Assembly (NCBI RefSeq): GCF_904063055.1
Contig: NZ_CAJFCN010000002.1
Span: forward strand, 124,001-188,000
DNA: 64,000 bases
Direction of reading: 5' to 3'
Source: Pseudomonas paracarnis
Lineage (GTDB): Bacteria; Pseudomonadota; Gammaproteobacteria; Pseudomonadales; Pseudomonadaceae
Shown in pieces: positions 37,647 through 46,316 of this stretch. Under the pieces are notes generated by a model, which was not told the DNA's origin, made no database searches, and saw only the letters and a list, made by a program, of their open reading frames with translations. A program made the position numbers and the translations under genes. Each line of letters begins with the position of its first letter. The stretch's first letter is position 1.

Positions 37647-38147
37647 TTAGGGCTTGCCCTGCAAATCGCGCCAGGTGAGGTACACACGCAGGTCGAATTC
37701 CACCTGATGGTAGCCCGGCATCATGTATTGACAGAGTTTATAGAACGCCTTGTTGTGGTCCGACTCCTTGAAGTGAGCCAACTCGTGTACCACGATCATG
37801 CGCAGAAACTCCGGGGCCGCCTCCTTGAACAGCGACGCGATGCGAATCTCTTTCTTGGATTTGAGATTACCGCCCTGCACCCGGGAAATCGTGGTGTGCA
37901 AACCCAAGGCACGATGGGTCAGGTCCAGGCGGTTGTCGAACAGCACCTTGTCGATAGACGGCGCGTTACGCAGGTGCTCCTGCTTCAAGGCCAGGGCATA
38001 GGCGTACAGGGCCTTGTCGCTCTGCACCCCATGGCGTTCGGGGTAGCGCTGTTCCAGGTAAGCCCCCAACTGGTCCTTGGCGATCAGTTGGCGCACTTGC
38101 TCCTGGAGCGCGGCGGGATAGGCCTGGAGGTATTTCAACGCGGTCAT
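37647..38147 (-). CDS. YgjP/M48-type metallopeptidase
   Basis: A 166-residue cytoplasmic protein with the zinc motif HELAHFKESDHNKAF (HExxH plus a downstream His) at about residues 117-131. This is characteristic of the YgjP/WLM-like minimal gluzincins. No membrane helix or signal peptide is visible. It lies 17 bases upstream of the small winged-helix gene on the minus strand. The peptide substrate is unknown. Confidence 0.82.
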   Translation of the reverse strand: MTALKYLQAYPAALQEQVRQLIAKDQLGAYLEQRYPERHGVQSDKALYAYALALKQEHLRNAPSIDKVLFDNRLDLTHRALGLHTTISRVQGGNLKSKKEIRIASLFKEAAPEFLRMIVVHELAHFKESDHNKAFYKLCQYMMPGYHQVEFDLRVYLTWRDLQGKP

Positions 38148-38189
38148 GGGCTCTGCAACGCAATTGGGACGGGCGCCAGTGTAGCGAAT

Positions 38190-40295
38190 TCAAAGCGCGC
38201 GAGGGTAAGACCAGCCGGCAACGTCTTCGGCCATCAACGGCAGCGCCGCCCACGGCCCCTGGATATACGCGCAGCCATTGGCCTTTAGCCACTGTGTTTG
38301 CTCAAGGGTCTCCACGCCTTCGGCGATCACCAGCACACCAAAATGCTCACACAGTTGGATGATGCTGCGCGCCATCGCCCCATCCCGCGCCGAGCCAGGC
38401 AGGCGCGCCACTAATTGAGGGTCAAGCTTGAGGGTATCGAATGCCAGGTCGCGCAAATGGGCCAGGGAGCACTGGCCGCAGCCAAAGTCGTCCAGGGCAA
38501 TCCGCACCCCGATCCGGCGTAGTAACTGGAGTTGCTTGGTAGACTCGGCAAGATTACTCATCAAGCAGTCCTCGCCGATTTCCACCTCCAGTTGCCGCCC
38601 CTCTAACCCATGCCGTTCCAGCATCTGCTGCAGTTGGTTGGCCAGGTTGGGCATGTTGAACTGGCTGCTGCTCAGGCTCACGCTCAACACCAGTTCGGGG
38701 TCGAAGGTGGCTTGCCAGGCCTGGCGCTGGGCAGCGACTTGCTGGTAGATCCAGGCACTCAACTGGTTGATCAACCGCGCCTCTTCCAGCAGCGGCAAGA
38801 ACAGGCCCGGCGGCACATCGCCGACGCTGGGATGCTGCCAACGCAACAGCGCTTCGACGCCGCGCAAACGCCCGTCTTCCAGGCAAACCTGAGGCTGGTA
38901 CACCAAGGTGAAGTCCTTGTTGGCAATGGCGGTACGCACACTGTCTTCCAGCATCAACCGCGAGCGGGCGCGGCCGTTCATTTCCTGGTCGTAGTAACGA
39001 TACTGCTGACGGCCGGCGCGCTTGGCTTCGTACATGGCAATATCCGCCGCCCGCAGCAGGCCGCTCAAGTCCGAGCCGCAATCCGGGAAGGTCGCGATGC
39101 CGATACTGACCCCAAGCATCACCTCCAGCCCATCGACCTGCTGGCACACAGAAACCCGCTCGATGAGCTTTTCCGCGATCTTCGCCGCCTGTTCGGGAAA
39201 CTCCAGCTCCAGCAACGCGGTGAATTCATCCCCGCCCATGCGCCCCAGAATGTCGTAGGAACGCAGGCACGCCTGCATTTGCTCCGAAACCCAACGCAGC
39301 ACGCGATCCCCGGCGTCATGGCCCAACGTATCGTTGACCCGCTTGAAGCCATCCAGGTCCAGGTACAGCAATACCAGCGCCTGCTCGCTCCGTTCGCTGC
39401 GCAGCAACGTATTCTCCATCGCCTGATGGAAACCGCGCCGGTTCAGCAGCCCGGTCAACGGGTCGGTCACGGCCTGGAACTCCAGTTGCTGGTGCAGATG
39501 CCGTACTTCGGACATGTCCAGCACCGTCACCACCATCGCCTTCTGCTCCACAGGCAAGGGCGCGCAGGACAACGCTACCGGCACCTGCTGGCCCCGACCG
39601 GTACGCAAAATGGCGTCGTGTTGGCGCCACGTCTCGCCCCGGCGATACGCCTCGTACATGGGGAAGCCCAACCAGGCTGGCACATGGGGCTTTTGCAGGA
39701 AACTGAGGAAACTCTCGCCCTGCAACTCAGCCATCGTCGCATTCAACAGCCGGGAAATGGCCGGGTTGGCGTACTCGATCACACTGTTTTCGCTCACCAC
39801 TAAAATGCCCTCGGCGGCGTTATCCAGCACCGAGGCATTAAAAGCGCGGGCCAACTCCAGGTCATGGCTCAGGCGCTGCAAGGCACGGCGATTGCGCTGG
39901 TGCTCGAGCAACGCCTGCACCTTGGGCTTGAGGATGTGCGGGTCAAAGGGCTTGAACAGATAGTCGATCGCCCCACTGGCGTAGCCTTCCAGCACCGCGT
40001 CGGGCGAATGGGCGGTGGCGGTCAGAAAGATAATCGGCGTCATGCGCGTGCGCTGGCTGCCCCGCATCAGGCGCGCGACCTCAAAGCCGTCCATGCCCGG
40101 CATGCGCACGTCCAGCAGCACCAAGTCGACGTCATGGGCCAGCAGTAACTCCAAGGCTTCCAGGCCAGACGCAGCAGTGATCACCCGCCAGTCGTCACGC
40201 TGCAACAGCGCACGCATGCTGACGAGGTTTTCCGGGTAGTCATCGACCACCAACAGAACCGAAATTGCATCGTCGTGTTGCGGAGCGCCATCCAT
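38190..40295 (-). CDS. Response regulator with PAS, GGDEF and EAL domains
   Basis: A 701-residue cytoplasmic protein. The receiver domain covers about residues 10-130 (LLVVDDYPEN; phosphoacceptor Asp in LVLLDVRMPGMDG). A PAS domain covers about 155-280. The GGDEF domain covers about 285-440, with an intact MGGDEF, so cyclic-di-GMP synthesis is possible. The EAL domain covers about 455-695. EAL, DDFGCG, KLD and AEGVE are kept, but the metal-binding Asn of the usual VNLS motif is Ser (SVSLSSSQF), so phosphodiesterase activity is doubtful. The start at 40295 follows AAGGAAG. No partner histidine kinase lies in the window. Confidence 0.9.
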   Translation of the reverse strand: MDGAPQHDDAISVLLVVDDYPENLVSMRALLQRDDWRVITAASGLEALELLLAHDVDLVLLDVRMPGMDGFEVARLMRGSQRTRMTPIIFLTATAHSPDAVLEGYASGAIDYLFKPFDPHILKPKVQALLEHQRNRRALQRLSHDLELARAFNASVLDNAAEGILVVSENSVIEYANPAISRLLNATMAELQGESFLSFLQKPHVPAWLGFPMYEAYRRGETWRQHDAILRTGRGQQVPVALSCAPLPVEQKAMVVTVLDMSEVRHLHQQLEFQAVTDPLTGLLNRRGFHQAMENTLLRSERSEQALVLLYLDLDGFKRVNDTLGHDAGDRVLRWVSEQMQACLRSYDILGRMGGDEFTALLELEFPEQAAKIAEKLIERVSVCQQVDGLEVMLGVSIGIATFPDCGSDLSGLLRAADIAMYEAKRAGRQQYRYYDQEMNGRARSRLMLEDSVRTAIANKDFTLVYQPQVCLEDGRLRGVEALLRWQHPSVGDVPPGLFLPLLEEARLINQLSAWIYQQVAAQRQAWQATFDPELVLSVSLSSSQFNMPNLANQLQQMLERHGLEGRQLEVEIGEDCLMSNLAESTKQLQLLRRIGVRIALDDFGCGQCSLAHLRDLAFDTLKLDPQLVARLPGSARDGAMARSIIQLCEHFGVLVIAEGVETLEQTQWLKANGCAYIQGPWAALPLMAEDVAGWSYPRAL

Positions 40296-40607
40296 GCTAC
40301 GTCTCTTCCTTAGGGAGCTGCACCGGTCACTTTTGCTACCAAGGCCGGATAAACACTGAGGGCTCACTCTAGCCGCGCGGCCAAAAAAACAGAAGTGACG
40401 TGGGTGCCCTCATTGTGCCAAAGACCAGGAAGCCGACTAACGGTAAGGCCCTGTAGCCCGCGGTTCACGGGCAACATGGCTTTTTGGCATTCCTCTGACG
40501 CCAATAAATTGCCAGCAATTGTTTAACAATCTCACCCGCACCGCCTATAAAGAACCTGGAAGGCCCTTTGGGCCAATGCCTACACCCTCTGTAAAAAGGC
40601 CAACACC
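40296..40607. other. Divergent spacer between the GGDEF-EAL gene and the alginate lyase gene
   Basis: These 312 bases must hold both promoters. I see a small inverted repeat TTGTTTAACAA near 40520 and GGCCCTTTGGGCC near 40561-40573, both of uncertain meaning, and no gene. Confidence 0.45.
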
Positions 40608-41273
40608 ATGATCGACCTTTCCACCTGGAACCTGAGCATCCCGGTCGGCTCCCCACCCACGACCATTGAAACGCCAAGGCTGATGAGCGGCTTCAACGAT
40701 CAATACTTCCAGGCCGAAGGCAGCGATGTGCAGTTCTGGACGCCTGTGACGGGCTCGCGCACCGAAAACGCCATCTACCCACGCAGCGAATTGCGTGAAA
40801 CCTACGCCGACGGCCGCCTGCGTAACTGGACCTACCCCGAAGCCGACAACTTCCTGCGCGCCACCCTCACCGTCAACCAGGTGCCCTCCTCCGGCAAGAT
40901 CGTGATCGGCCAGATCCACGCCTACGACAGCCAGAAACCGTTGATCAAGCTGGAGTACCAATTCAAGGAGAAAACCCAGACCGGCAACATCGTCGCCAAA
41001 GTGCGCATGCGCCCGGACGAAGCCGAAAGCCAGGTGATCATCGTCGCCTCCAATGTGCCGCTGCAGAAGAGCTTCACCTACGTGATCAACCTCAACAAAG
41101 CCGGGCTGCTGAGCGTGTATGCCGCCGACAGTGAGTGGAATGAACGCATAGGCGCGGCCTGGGGTGACAAGCCGTTGTACTTCAAGGCGGGGGTGTACGT
41201 GCAGGACAATTCGGGCGACACCAATGAGGGCGCGCGGGTGACGTTTGCGAAGTTGGATATTGATCATGAGTGA
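40608..41273 (+). CDS. Polysaccharide lyase family 7 (alginate lyase)
   Basis: A 221-residue jelly-roll lyase. The three PL7 signatures are present: RSELRE at about residue 63, QIH at about 102 (catalytic His) and YFKAGVYVQ at about 187 (catalytic Tyr). It cleaves alginate by beta-elimination. There is no signal peptide: the protein starts MIDLSTWNLSIPVG, directly at the catalytic domain. It is either cytoplasmic or exported by a non-Sec route. AAGG lies 9 bases before the ATG. Confidence 0.9.
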   Translation: MIDLSTWNLSIPVGSPPTTIETPRLMSGFNDQYFQAEGSDVQFWTPVTGSRTENAIYPRSELRETYADGRLRNWTYPEADNFLRATLTVNQVPSSGKIVIGQIHAYDSQKPLIKLEYQFKEKTQTGNIVAKVRMRPDEAESQVIIVASNVPLQKSFTYVINLNKAGLLSVYAADSEWNERIGAAWGDKPLYFKAGVYVQDNSGDTNEGARVTFAKLDIDHE

Positions 41274-41339
41274 ATCGTCCCGTGAGACACCGGATTTTTC
41301 CCAGATAAATCCAAAGCTTTAAACACACCGCCGCCCCCT

Positions 41340-41429
41340 GTGGGAGCCGGGCTTGCCCGCGATGGCGGCACATCAGCCACTATCCTAGGCGCCTGACACA
41401 CCGCCATCGCGGGCAAGCCCGGCTCCCAC
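41340..41429. repeat. REPIN downstream of the alginate lyase gene
   Basis: GTGGGAGCCGGGCTTGCCCG (from 41340) is inverted at the right end (to 41429) with perfect 24-base arms extending through CGCGATGGCGG. Confidence 0.86.
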
Positions 41430-41529
41430 ATTGACCATGCATCGACTTCAAGGTCCGGTGTGAGTCCTACAGCACCGTTGCGGCCAGCCACATCGCCGCT
41501 TATAGTTCGCCCCGTCGCTGGCATTGATC

Positions 41530-41740
41530 GGCGATAGGGTTTCGCAGCCCTACAGAGTTAAAACCGCACCCGTCAAAACAACCCCGGTACCCTTGCCGAA
41601 GGTCGTCTTTGTTATGGCGGCTGTGCGTGGGAGACCTTCGGGTCTGCCGGGTCTTAACTCCTCGGTCTGCGAACCCGCGTACAGCTGCCACCCAACTTGT
41701 TTCGCAGCAAACGGTGGTCATTCTTCTCTCGAGTTAAGGG
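41530..41740 (+). ncRNA. Candidate structured leader of the small downstream gene
   Basis: A non-coding stretch with several local structures. AGACC-TTCG-GGTCT (41631-41644) is a perfect 5-bp hairpin with a UUCG tetraloop. CTGCGAA (41665-41671) can pair with TTCGCAG (41702-41708). GGGTTTCGCAGCCC lies near 41537. It ends with CGAGTTAAGGGTTCACC directly before the ATG at 41747. The pattern suggests a folded 5' leader or a mobile non-coding element. I recall similar sequence before small genes in other fluorescent pseudomonads but cannot confirm it here. Confidence 0.45.
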
Positions 41741-41746
41741 TTCACC

Positions 41747-42040
41747 ATGACCCAGCAACTACCACTTCGTCGCTTCACTCCTTGCACAGAAACCGCCACC
41801 GACTACCCCGTGCTGCTGATCGACAGCGAAGCCCCACTGCTCGACCTCCACGCCTGCCTGCGCGAACGCCTCAACGCCGCTCTGGAACACCTGAACCTGA
41901 TGGCTTGCTCCAGCCTGCCGGATTTTGCCGAGCGCGACCTGAACAACATGGCCAATACCGCACGCATTCTGGTGCAGGACGTGAGTGATGTGTTTCGGGT
42001 CATTGAACACCGTGGTTTCGGCGCTTCATCTGCAAGTTGA
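41747..42040 (+). CDS. Small Pseudomonas protein, possibly DUF3077/DUF6124-like
   Basis: A 97-residue soluble helical protein starting MTQQLPLRRFTPCTETATDYP. The layout of a short unstructured N-terminus, a YPVLLIDSEAPLLDLHACLRERLNAAL segment and a C-terminal helix resembles the small DUF3077/DUF6124 proteins common in Pseudomonas, but the match is by eye and tentative. It is preceded by a structured leader and followed by a bidirectional terminator shared with fba. No function can be assigned. Confidence 0.65.
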   Translation: MTQQLPLRRFTPCTETATDYPVLLIDSEAPLLDLHACLRERLNAALEHLNLMACSSLPDFAERDLNNMANTARILVQDVSDVFRVIEHRGFGASSAS

Positions 42041-42054
42041 TTAAATGGTGTCCA

Positions 42055-42085
42055 TAAAAAAGCCCGCATCGCTGCGGGCTTTTTA
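42055..42085. terminator. Bidirectional terminator between the small gene and fba
   Basis: AAAAAGCCCGCA (42057-42068) and TGCGGGCTTTTT (42073-42084) form a stem with a 4-base loop, A-rich before and U-rich after, so it works on both strands. It ends the plus-strand small gene and the minus-strand fba transcript. Confidence 0.9.
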
Positions 42086-42099
42086 TTAACACTTGAGGC

Positions 42100-43164
42100 T
42101 CAGTTCACCTTAGCGTTCAACTCACCTTTCAAATACCGCTGGTACATCGCTTCCAGTGAGATCGGCTTGATCTTAGAAGCATTACCCGCCGTACCAAACG
42201 CTTCATAACGTGCGATACACACATCACGCATCGCCGTCACGGTGGCGCCGAAGAATTTACGCGGGTCGAACTCGCTCGGGTTGGTGGCCATCAGGCGACG
42301 CATCGCACCGGTGGAGGCCAGGCGCAGGTCGGTGTCGATGTTGACCTTGCGCACGCCGTACTTGATGCCTTCGACGATTTCTTCAACCGGTACGCCGTAG
42401 GTTTCTTTGATGTCGCCGCCATACTGGTTGATGATCGCCAGCCACTCTTGCGGTACCGAGGAAGAACCGTGCATCACCAGGTGGGTGTTGGGGATGCGCT
42501 TGTGGATTTCCTTGATGCGGTCGATGGCCAGCACGTCGCCGGTAGGCGGCTTGGTGAACTTGTAGGCGCCGTGGCTGGTGCCGATGGCGATGGCGAGGGC
42601 GTCGACCTGGGTCTTCTTGACGAAGTCGGCCGCTTCTTCCGGGTCGGTCAGCATCTGGCTGTGATCCAGCACGCCTTCGGCGCCGATGCCGTCTTCCTCG
42701 CCGGCCATGCCGGTTTCAAGCGAACCCAGGCAGCCCAGCTCGCCTTCAACCGAAACGCCGCAGGCGTGGGCCATGGCCACGGTTTGTTGGGTCACGCGTA
42801 CGTTGTACTCGTAGTCGGTTGGGGTTTTGCCGTCTTCACCGAGGGAGCCGTCCATCATCACCGAGCTGAAGCCCAGTTGGATCGAGCGCTGGCACACGTC
42901 AGGGCTGGTACCGTGGTCCTGGTGCATGCACACCGGGATGTGCGGGAATTCTTCGATGGCAGCAAGGATCAGGTGACGCAGGAACGGGGCGCCAGCGTAT
43001 TTGCGCGCACCGGCCGAAGCCTGGACGATCACTGGGGAGTCGGTCTTGTCAGCGGCTTCCATGATGGCGCGCATCTGCTCAAGGTTGTTGACGTTAAAGG
43101 CTGGGACGCCGTAGCCGAACTCGGCTGCGTGGTCCAGCATTTGACGCATGCTGATAAGTGCCAT
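42100..43164 (-). CDS. fba: Fructose-1,6-bisphosphate aldolase, class II
   Basis: A 354-residue zinc aldolase that interconverts fructose 1,6-bisphosphate and the two triose phosphates. Class II motifs are [14 protein letters not shown] with zinc-binding His, and [13 protein letters not shown]. The ATG has GGGAGAG 9 bases upstream. It closes the tkt-epd-pgk-fba series on the minus strand, as in other pseudomonads, where this pathway serves mainly gluconeogenesis. Confidence 0.97.
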   Translation of the reverse strand: MALISMRQMLDHAAEFGYGVPAFNVNNLEQMRAIMEAADKTDSPVIVQASAGARKYAGAPFLRHLILAAIEEFPHIPVCMHQDHGTSPDVCQRSIQLGFSSVMMDGSLGEDGKTPTDYEYNVRVTQQTVAMAHACGVSVEGELGCLGSLETGMAGEEDGIGAEGVLDHSQMLTDPEEAADFVKKTQVDALAIAIGTSHGAYKFTKPPTGDVLAIDRIKEIHKRIPNTHLVMHGSSSVPQEWLAIINQYGGDIKETYGVPVEEIVEGIKYGVRKVNIDTDLRLASTGAMRRLMATNPSEFDPRKFFGATVTAMRDVCIARYEAFGTAGNASKIKPISLEAMYQRYLKGELNAKVN

Positions 43165-43288
43165 TGTGTTGTCTCTCCCGGTCGAGGGTCGTTAATCGTG
43201 CAAGCCTGCCGTAGCGGCGGCTGCTATTCAAGTTATTGCAGATCAAGGGGTTGAGCCTTGTGCTGCTGAATCGTTATTGCTGTTGGGT

Positions 43289-43621
43289 TCAGTTGGCTTT
43301 GCAGCCGCGCCCAATCAAATCATCCGTCGCTACCCAGTAAACCAGGCCTTCCTCACCTTTGGTGTGAAACGCCAACTGGCCGTCGCTGTACAGCACGCCG
43401 GAGGCGGCTACCTCTTGCTTGAGCCGATAAACCTGGTCCGAACCGCCGAGGCGTACATCCACTTCGGAACGGGCCTTGTTGGCAAAGCGCCAGTTGACCT
43501 CGGCCTTGCTGTCGCAGGTCCAGGTGGTCCATTTGTCGGCTGGCTCTGCCTTGTTGAACAGGTTCATGCTGCTGCAGCCGGCCAACAGGGCCAGAGCTGC
43601 CAGGGCGAAAACGCCTTTCAT
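43289..43621 (-). CDS. MliC-type lipoprotein, C-type lysozyme inhibitor family
   Basis: A 110-residue lipoprotein. The signal peptide ends in the lipobox LLAGC (MKGVFALAALALLAGCSSM). The mature domain has a TWTCDSKAEVNWRF start and a C-terminal cysteine, matching the MliC/PliC inhibitor fold. The ATG at 43621 has GAGG 8 bases upstream; an upstream TTG in frame is not needed. It lies between fba and a second small lipoprotein gene. Confidence 0.75.
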   Translation of the reverse strand: MKGVFALAALALLAGCSSMNLFNKAEPADKWTTWTCDSKAEVNWRFANKARSEVDVRLGGSDQVYRLKQEVAASGVLYSDGQLAFHTKGEEGLVYWVATDDLIGRGCKAN

Positions 43622-43682
43622 TGCCAATCCTCGCAGGGAGGCCTATGGGCCGCCGTTGCTGTCGGTTAGTGGATCAGACCCG

Positions 43683-43910
43683 TCATGGGCAACCCTGTTC
43701 CTGACCGTTGGGCGCGGAGTCGTATTTCTCCAGCCGTTCGTTGCCGATGCGCTTGTTGATCACCGGCATGGTCTCGGCTTGCCAGTCAGCCTGGTAACAG
43801 CTTTTTCTCAACGGTGCCTTGGCGTTATCCGCCTCCGGCGCCGCGCTGGGTGTGCTGCCGCAGCCGGCCAACAGGCCCGCTGCGATCACCAGTGCCAACG
43901 ACTTGATCAT
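43683..43910 (-). CDS. Small lipoprotein between pgk and fba
   Basis: A 75-residue predicted lipoprotein (MIKSLALVIAAGLLAGCGS, lipobox LLAGC). The short mature part contains a conserved-looking CYQADWQAETMPVINKRIGNERL and a near-C-terminal Cys, so a disulphide is possible. AAGGAG lies 8 bases before the ATG. It follows pgk by 31 bases and is probably in the same operon. Position suggests it is the counterpart of a hypothetical gene after pgk in P. aeruginosa. Function unknown. Confidence 0.72.
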   Translation of the reverse strand: MIKSLALVIAAGLLAGCGSTPSAAPEADNAKAPLRKSCYQADWQAETMPVINKRIGNERLEKYDSAPNGQEQGCP

Positions 43911-43941
43911 GGGAACGCTCCTTTTCCTGATCACGCGAGCC

Positions 43942-45105
43942 TTAACCTTTGGCTCGGGTTTCCAGCACTTCCACAGCTGGCAACACCTTGCCCTCGACGA
44001 ACTCGAGGAAAGCGCCACCACCGGTAGAAATGTAGGAGATCTGATCAGCCACACCATATTTATCGATTGCCGCCAGGGTATCGCCACCGCCAGCGATGGA
44101 GAACGCCGAGCTTTCAGCGATCGCCTTAGCCAGCACTTTGGTGCCGTTGCCGAATTGGTCGAACTCGAATACGCCCACCGGGCCATTCCACAGGATAGTC
44201 TGGGATGCCTTGAGCAGCTCGGCGAAGTTGGCTGCCGTTTGCGGGCCGATGTCCAGGATCATGTCGTCGTCGGCCACGTCAGCGATGAGCTTGACGGTCG
44301 CCGCGGCGCTTTCCGCGAATTCCTTCGCAACCACCACGTCCACCGGCAACGGCACGCTGACCTTTGCAGCAATGGCGCGGGCGGTGTCGAGCAGGTCTGG
44401 CTCGTACAGGGACTTGCCCACCGGGTGGCCGGCAGCGGCCAGGAAGGTGTTGGCAATGCCGCCGCCGACGATCAGTTGGTTGCAGATCTGGCTCAGGCTG
44501 TTGAGCACGTCCAGCTTGGTGGATACCTTGGAGCCGGCAACAATGGCCGCCATCGGTTGGGCCGGAGCGCCCAGGGCCTTGCCCAGCGCATCCAGCTCGG
44601 CAGCCAACAACGGGCCCGCCGCGGCGACCTTGGCGAACTTGGCCACGCCGTGGGTCGAACCTTCGGCGCGGTGGGCGGTGCCGAACGCGTCCATCACAAA
44701 CACGTCGCACAGGGCGGCGTATTGCTGGGCCAGTTCGTCGCTGTTCTTTTTCTCGCCCTTGTTGAAGCGCACGTTTTCGAACAGCACGATATCGCCGGCT
44801 TTCACGTCCACGCCGCCCAGGTAGTCTGCGACCAATGGCACGTCACGGCCCAGGGCCTTGCTCAGGTACTCGGCGACCGGCTTGAGGCTGTTTTCGGCAG
44901 AGAACTCACCTTCGGTCGGGCGACCCAGGTGGGAGCAGACCATCACGGCCGCGCCTTTTTCCAGGGCCAGCTTGATGGTCGGCAGCGAGGCCAGGATTCG
45001 CGCATCGCTGGTGACAACACCGTCCTTGACGGGGACGTTGAGGTCTTCGCGGATCAGTACGCGCTTACCTTGCAGATCGAGGTCGGTCATCTTCAACACG
45101 GTCAT
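43942..45105 (-). CDS. pgk: Phosphoglycerate kinase
   Basis: A 387-residue enzyme of lower glycolysis and gluconeogenesis. It shows the N-terminal substrate-binding [15 protein letters not shown], the His-containing [13 protein letters not shown], and the C-terminal nucleotide loop [18 protein letters not shown] precedes the ATG by 9 bases. It is 17 bases downstream of epd and upstream of the small lipoprotein gene. Confidence 0.97.
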   Translation of the reverse strand: MTVLKMTDLDLQGKRVLIREDLNVPVKDGVVTSDARILASLPTIKLALEKGAAVMVCSHLGRPTEGEFSAENSLKPVAEYLSKALGRDVPLVADYLGGVDVKAGDIVLFENVRFNKGEKKNSDELAQQYAALCDVFVMDAFGTAHRAEGSTHGVAKFAKVAAAGPLLAAELDALGKALGAPAQPMAAIVAGSKVSTKLDVLNSLSQICNQLIVGGGIANTFLAAAGHPVGKSLYEPDLLDTARAIAAKVSVPLPVDVVVAKEFAESAAATVKLIADVADDDMILDIGPQTAANFAELLKASQTILWNGPVGVFEFDQFGNGTKVLAKAIAESSAFSIAGGGDTLAAIDKYGVADQISYISTGGGAFLEFVEGKVLPAVEVLETRAKG

Positions 45106-45122
45106 GGGTCGCAGTTCCTGAA

Positions 45123-46178
45123 TTACTGTTGAGGTTGTTTAGAAGCGATGTGCAGATAGTGTTCGGCAACATCCAGCATGCGGTTGGCAAAGCCCCATTC
45201 GTTGTCGAACCAGGCCAGAATGTTCACAAGCCTAGGGCCGGAAACGCGGGTCTGGCTGGCATCGACAATCGCCGAATGCGGGTCATGATTGAAATCGCAA
45301 CTGGCGTGGGGCAGCTCGGTGTAGGCCAACAGACCTTTGAGCGGGCCGCTGGTGGCGGCGTCGCGCAGGATCCGGTTGACTTCGGCCGCGTCAGTGTCAC
45401 TGACGGTTTGCATGGTGATATCCAGGCAAGACACATTCACCGTCGGCACCCGTACGGCTTTGGCCTGGATTCGCCCGGCAAGTTCCGGCAGCAGTCGCTC
45501 GATGCCACGCGCCAGGCCGGTAGACACCGGAATCACTGACTGGAACGCCGAACGCGTGCGCCGCAGGTCTTCGTGGTGATAGGCGTCGATGACCGGCTGG
45601 TCGTTCATCGCTGAGTGAATCGTGGTGATCGACACGTAATCCAGGCCGATCGCCTGGTCCAGCAGGCGCAGCAACGGCACGCTGCAGTTGGTGGTACACG
45701 ACGCGTTGGACACCAGCAGCTCATCGCCGGTCAGGCAGTCCTGGTTGATGCCGTAGACGATGGTGGCGTCGACATCCGCCTCGCTGGCCATCGGCTGGGA
45801 AAACAGCACACGCGGTGCGCCGGCGTCGAGAAAACGCTGGCCATCGGCACGGGTGTGATAAACACCGGAGCATTCCAGCACTAGGTCGACGCCCAGTGCT
45901 TTCCAGTCGATGCCTTCGGGGGTGGCACTGCGCAACACTTGCACGCAGTTGCCATTGATATGCAGACAATCGCCTTCAACCCGCACTTCGCCAGGGAAAC
46001 GGCCGTGGGTGGAGTCAAAGCGTGTCAGGTATTCGATGCTGGCCATGTCGGCCAGATCGTTGATCGCAACAATTTCAAACCCGGCCGCCGCCCCTCGCTC
46101 GAACAGAGCACGCAAGACGCAACGACCAATGCGGCCGTAGCCGTTGAGTGCAACTTTGTAGGGACGCGATTGGGGCAT
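45123..46178 (-). CDS. epd: D-erythrose-4-phosphate dehydrogenase
   Basis: A 351-residue member of the GAPDH superfamily that oxidises erythrose 4-phosphate toward pyridoxal-phosphate synthesis. The NAD motif is [16 protein letters not shown], and the catalytic Cys is in [14 protein letters not shown]. The name Epd rather than Gap rests on overall similarity and the tkt-epd-pgk order. The ATG at 46178 is chosen over a TTG 15 bases upstream. Confidence 0.92.
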   Translation of the reverse strand: MPQSRPYKVALNGYGRIGRCVLRALFERGAAAGFEIVAINDLADMASIEYLTRFDSTHGRFPGEVRVEGDCLHINGNCVQVLRSATPEGIDWKALGVDLVLECSGVYHTRADGQRFLDAGAPRVLFSQPMASEADVDATIVYGINQDCLTGDELLVSNASCTTNCSVPLLRLLDQAIGLDYVSITTIHSAMNDQPVIDAYHHEDLRRTRSAFQSVIPVSTGLARGIERLLPELAGRIQAKAVRVPTVNVSCLDITMQTVSDTDAAEVNRILRDAATSGPLKGLLAYTELPHASCDFNHDPHSAIVDASQTRVSGPRLVNILAWFDNEWGFANRMLDVAEHYLHIASKQPQQ

Positions 46179-46217
46179 GGGGTTCTCGATCAAGGTTAGT
46201 TCAGTGATGAATGTACT

Positions 46218-46294
46218 GGCGCCATCGCGGGCAAGCCCGCTCCCACAGTGGACCGCGATCCAAATGTGGGAGCGGGCTTGCCCGCGATGGCGCC
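46218..46294. repeat. REPIN between epd and tkt
   Basis: Outer arms from GGCGCCATCGCGGGCAAGCC (start 46218) are perfectly inverted to end at 46294, covering 29 bases each around a 19-base centre. It separates two genes of one strand. Confidence 0.88.
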
Positions 46295-46316
46295 AATACA
46301 GACAACGCAGACTGAC

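Noticed and set aside
41500..41721. 73-codon minus-strand frame (MTTVCCETSWVAAV...) in the structured leader
   Set aside because: It is the complement of a structured non-coding stretch; no ribosome-binding site was seen. I treat the region as RNA or repeat rather than protein.
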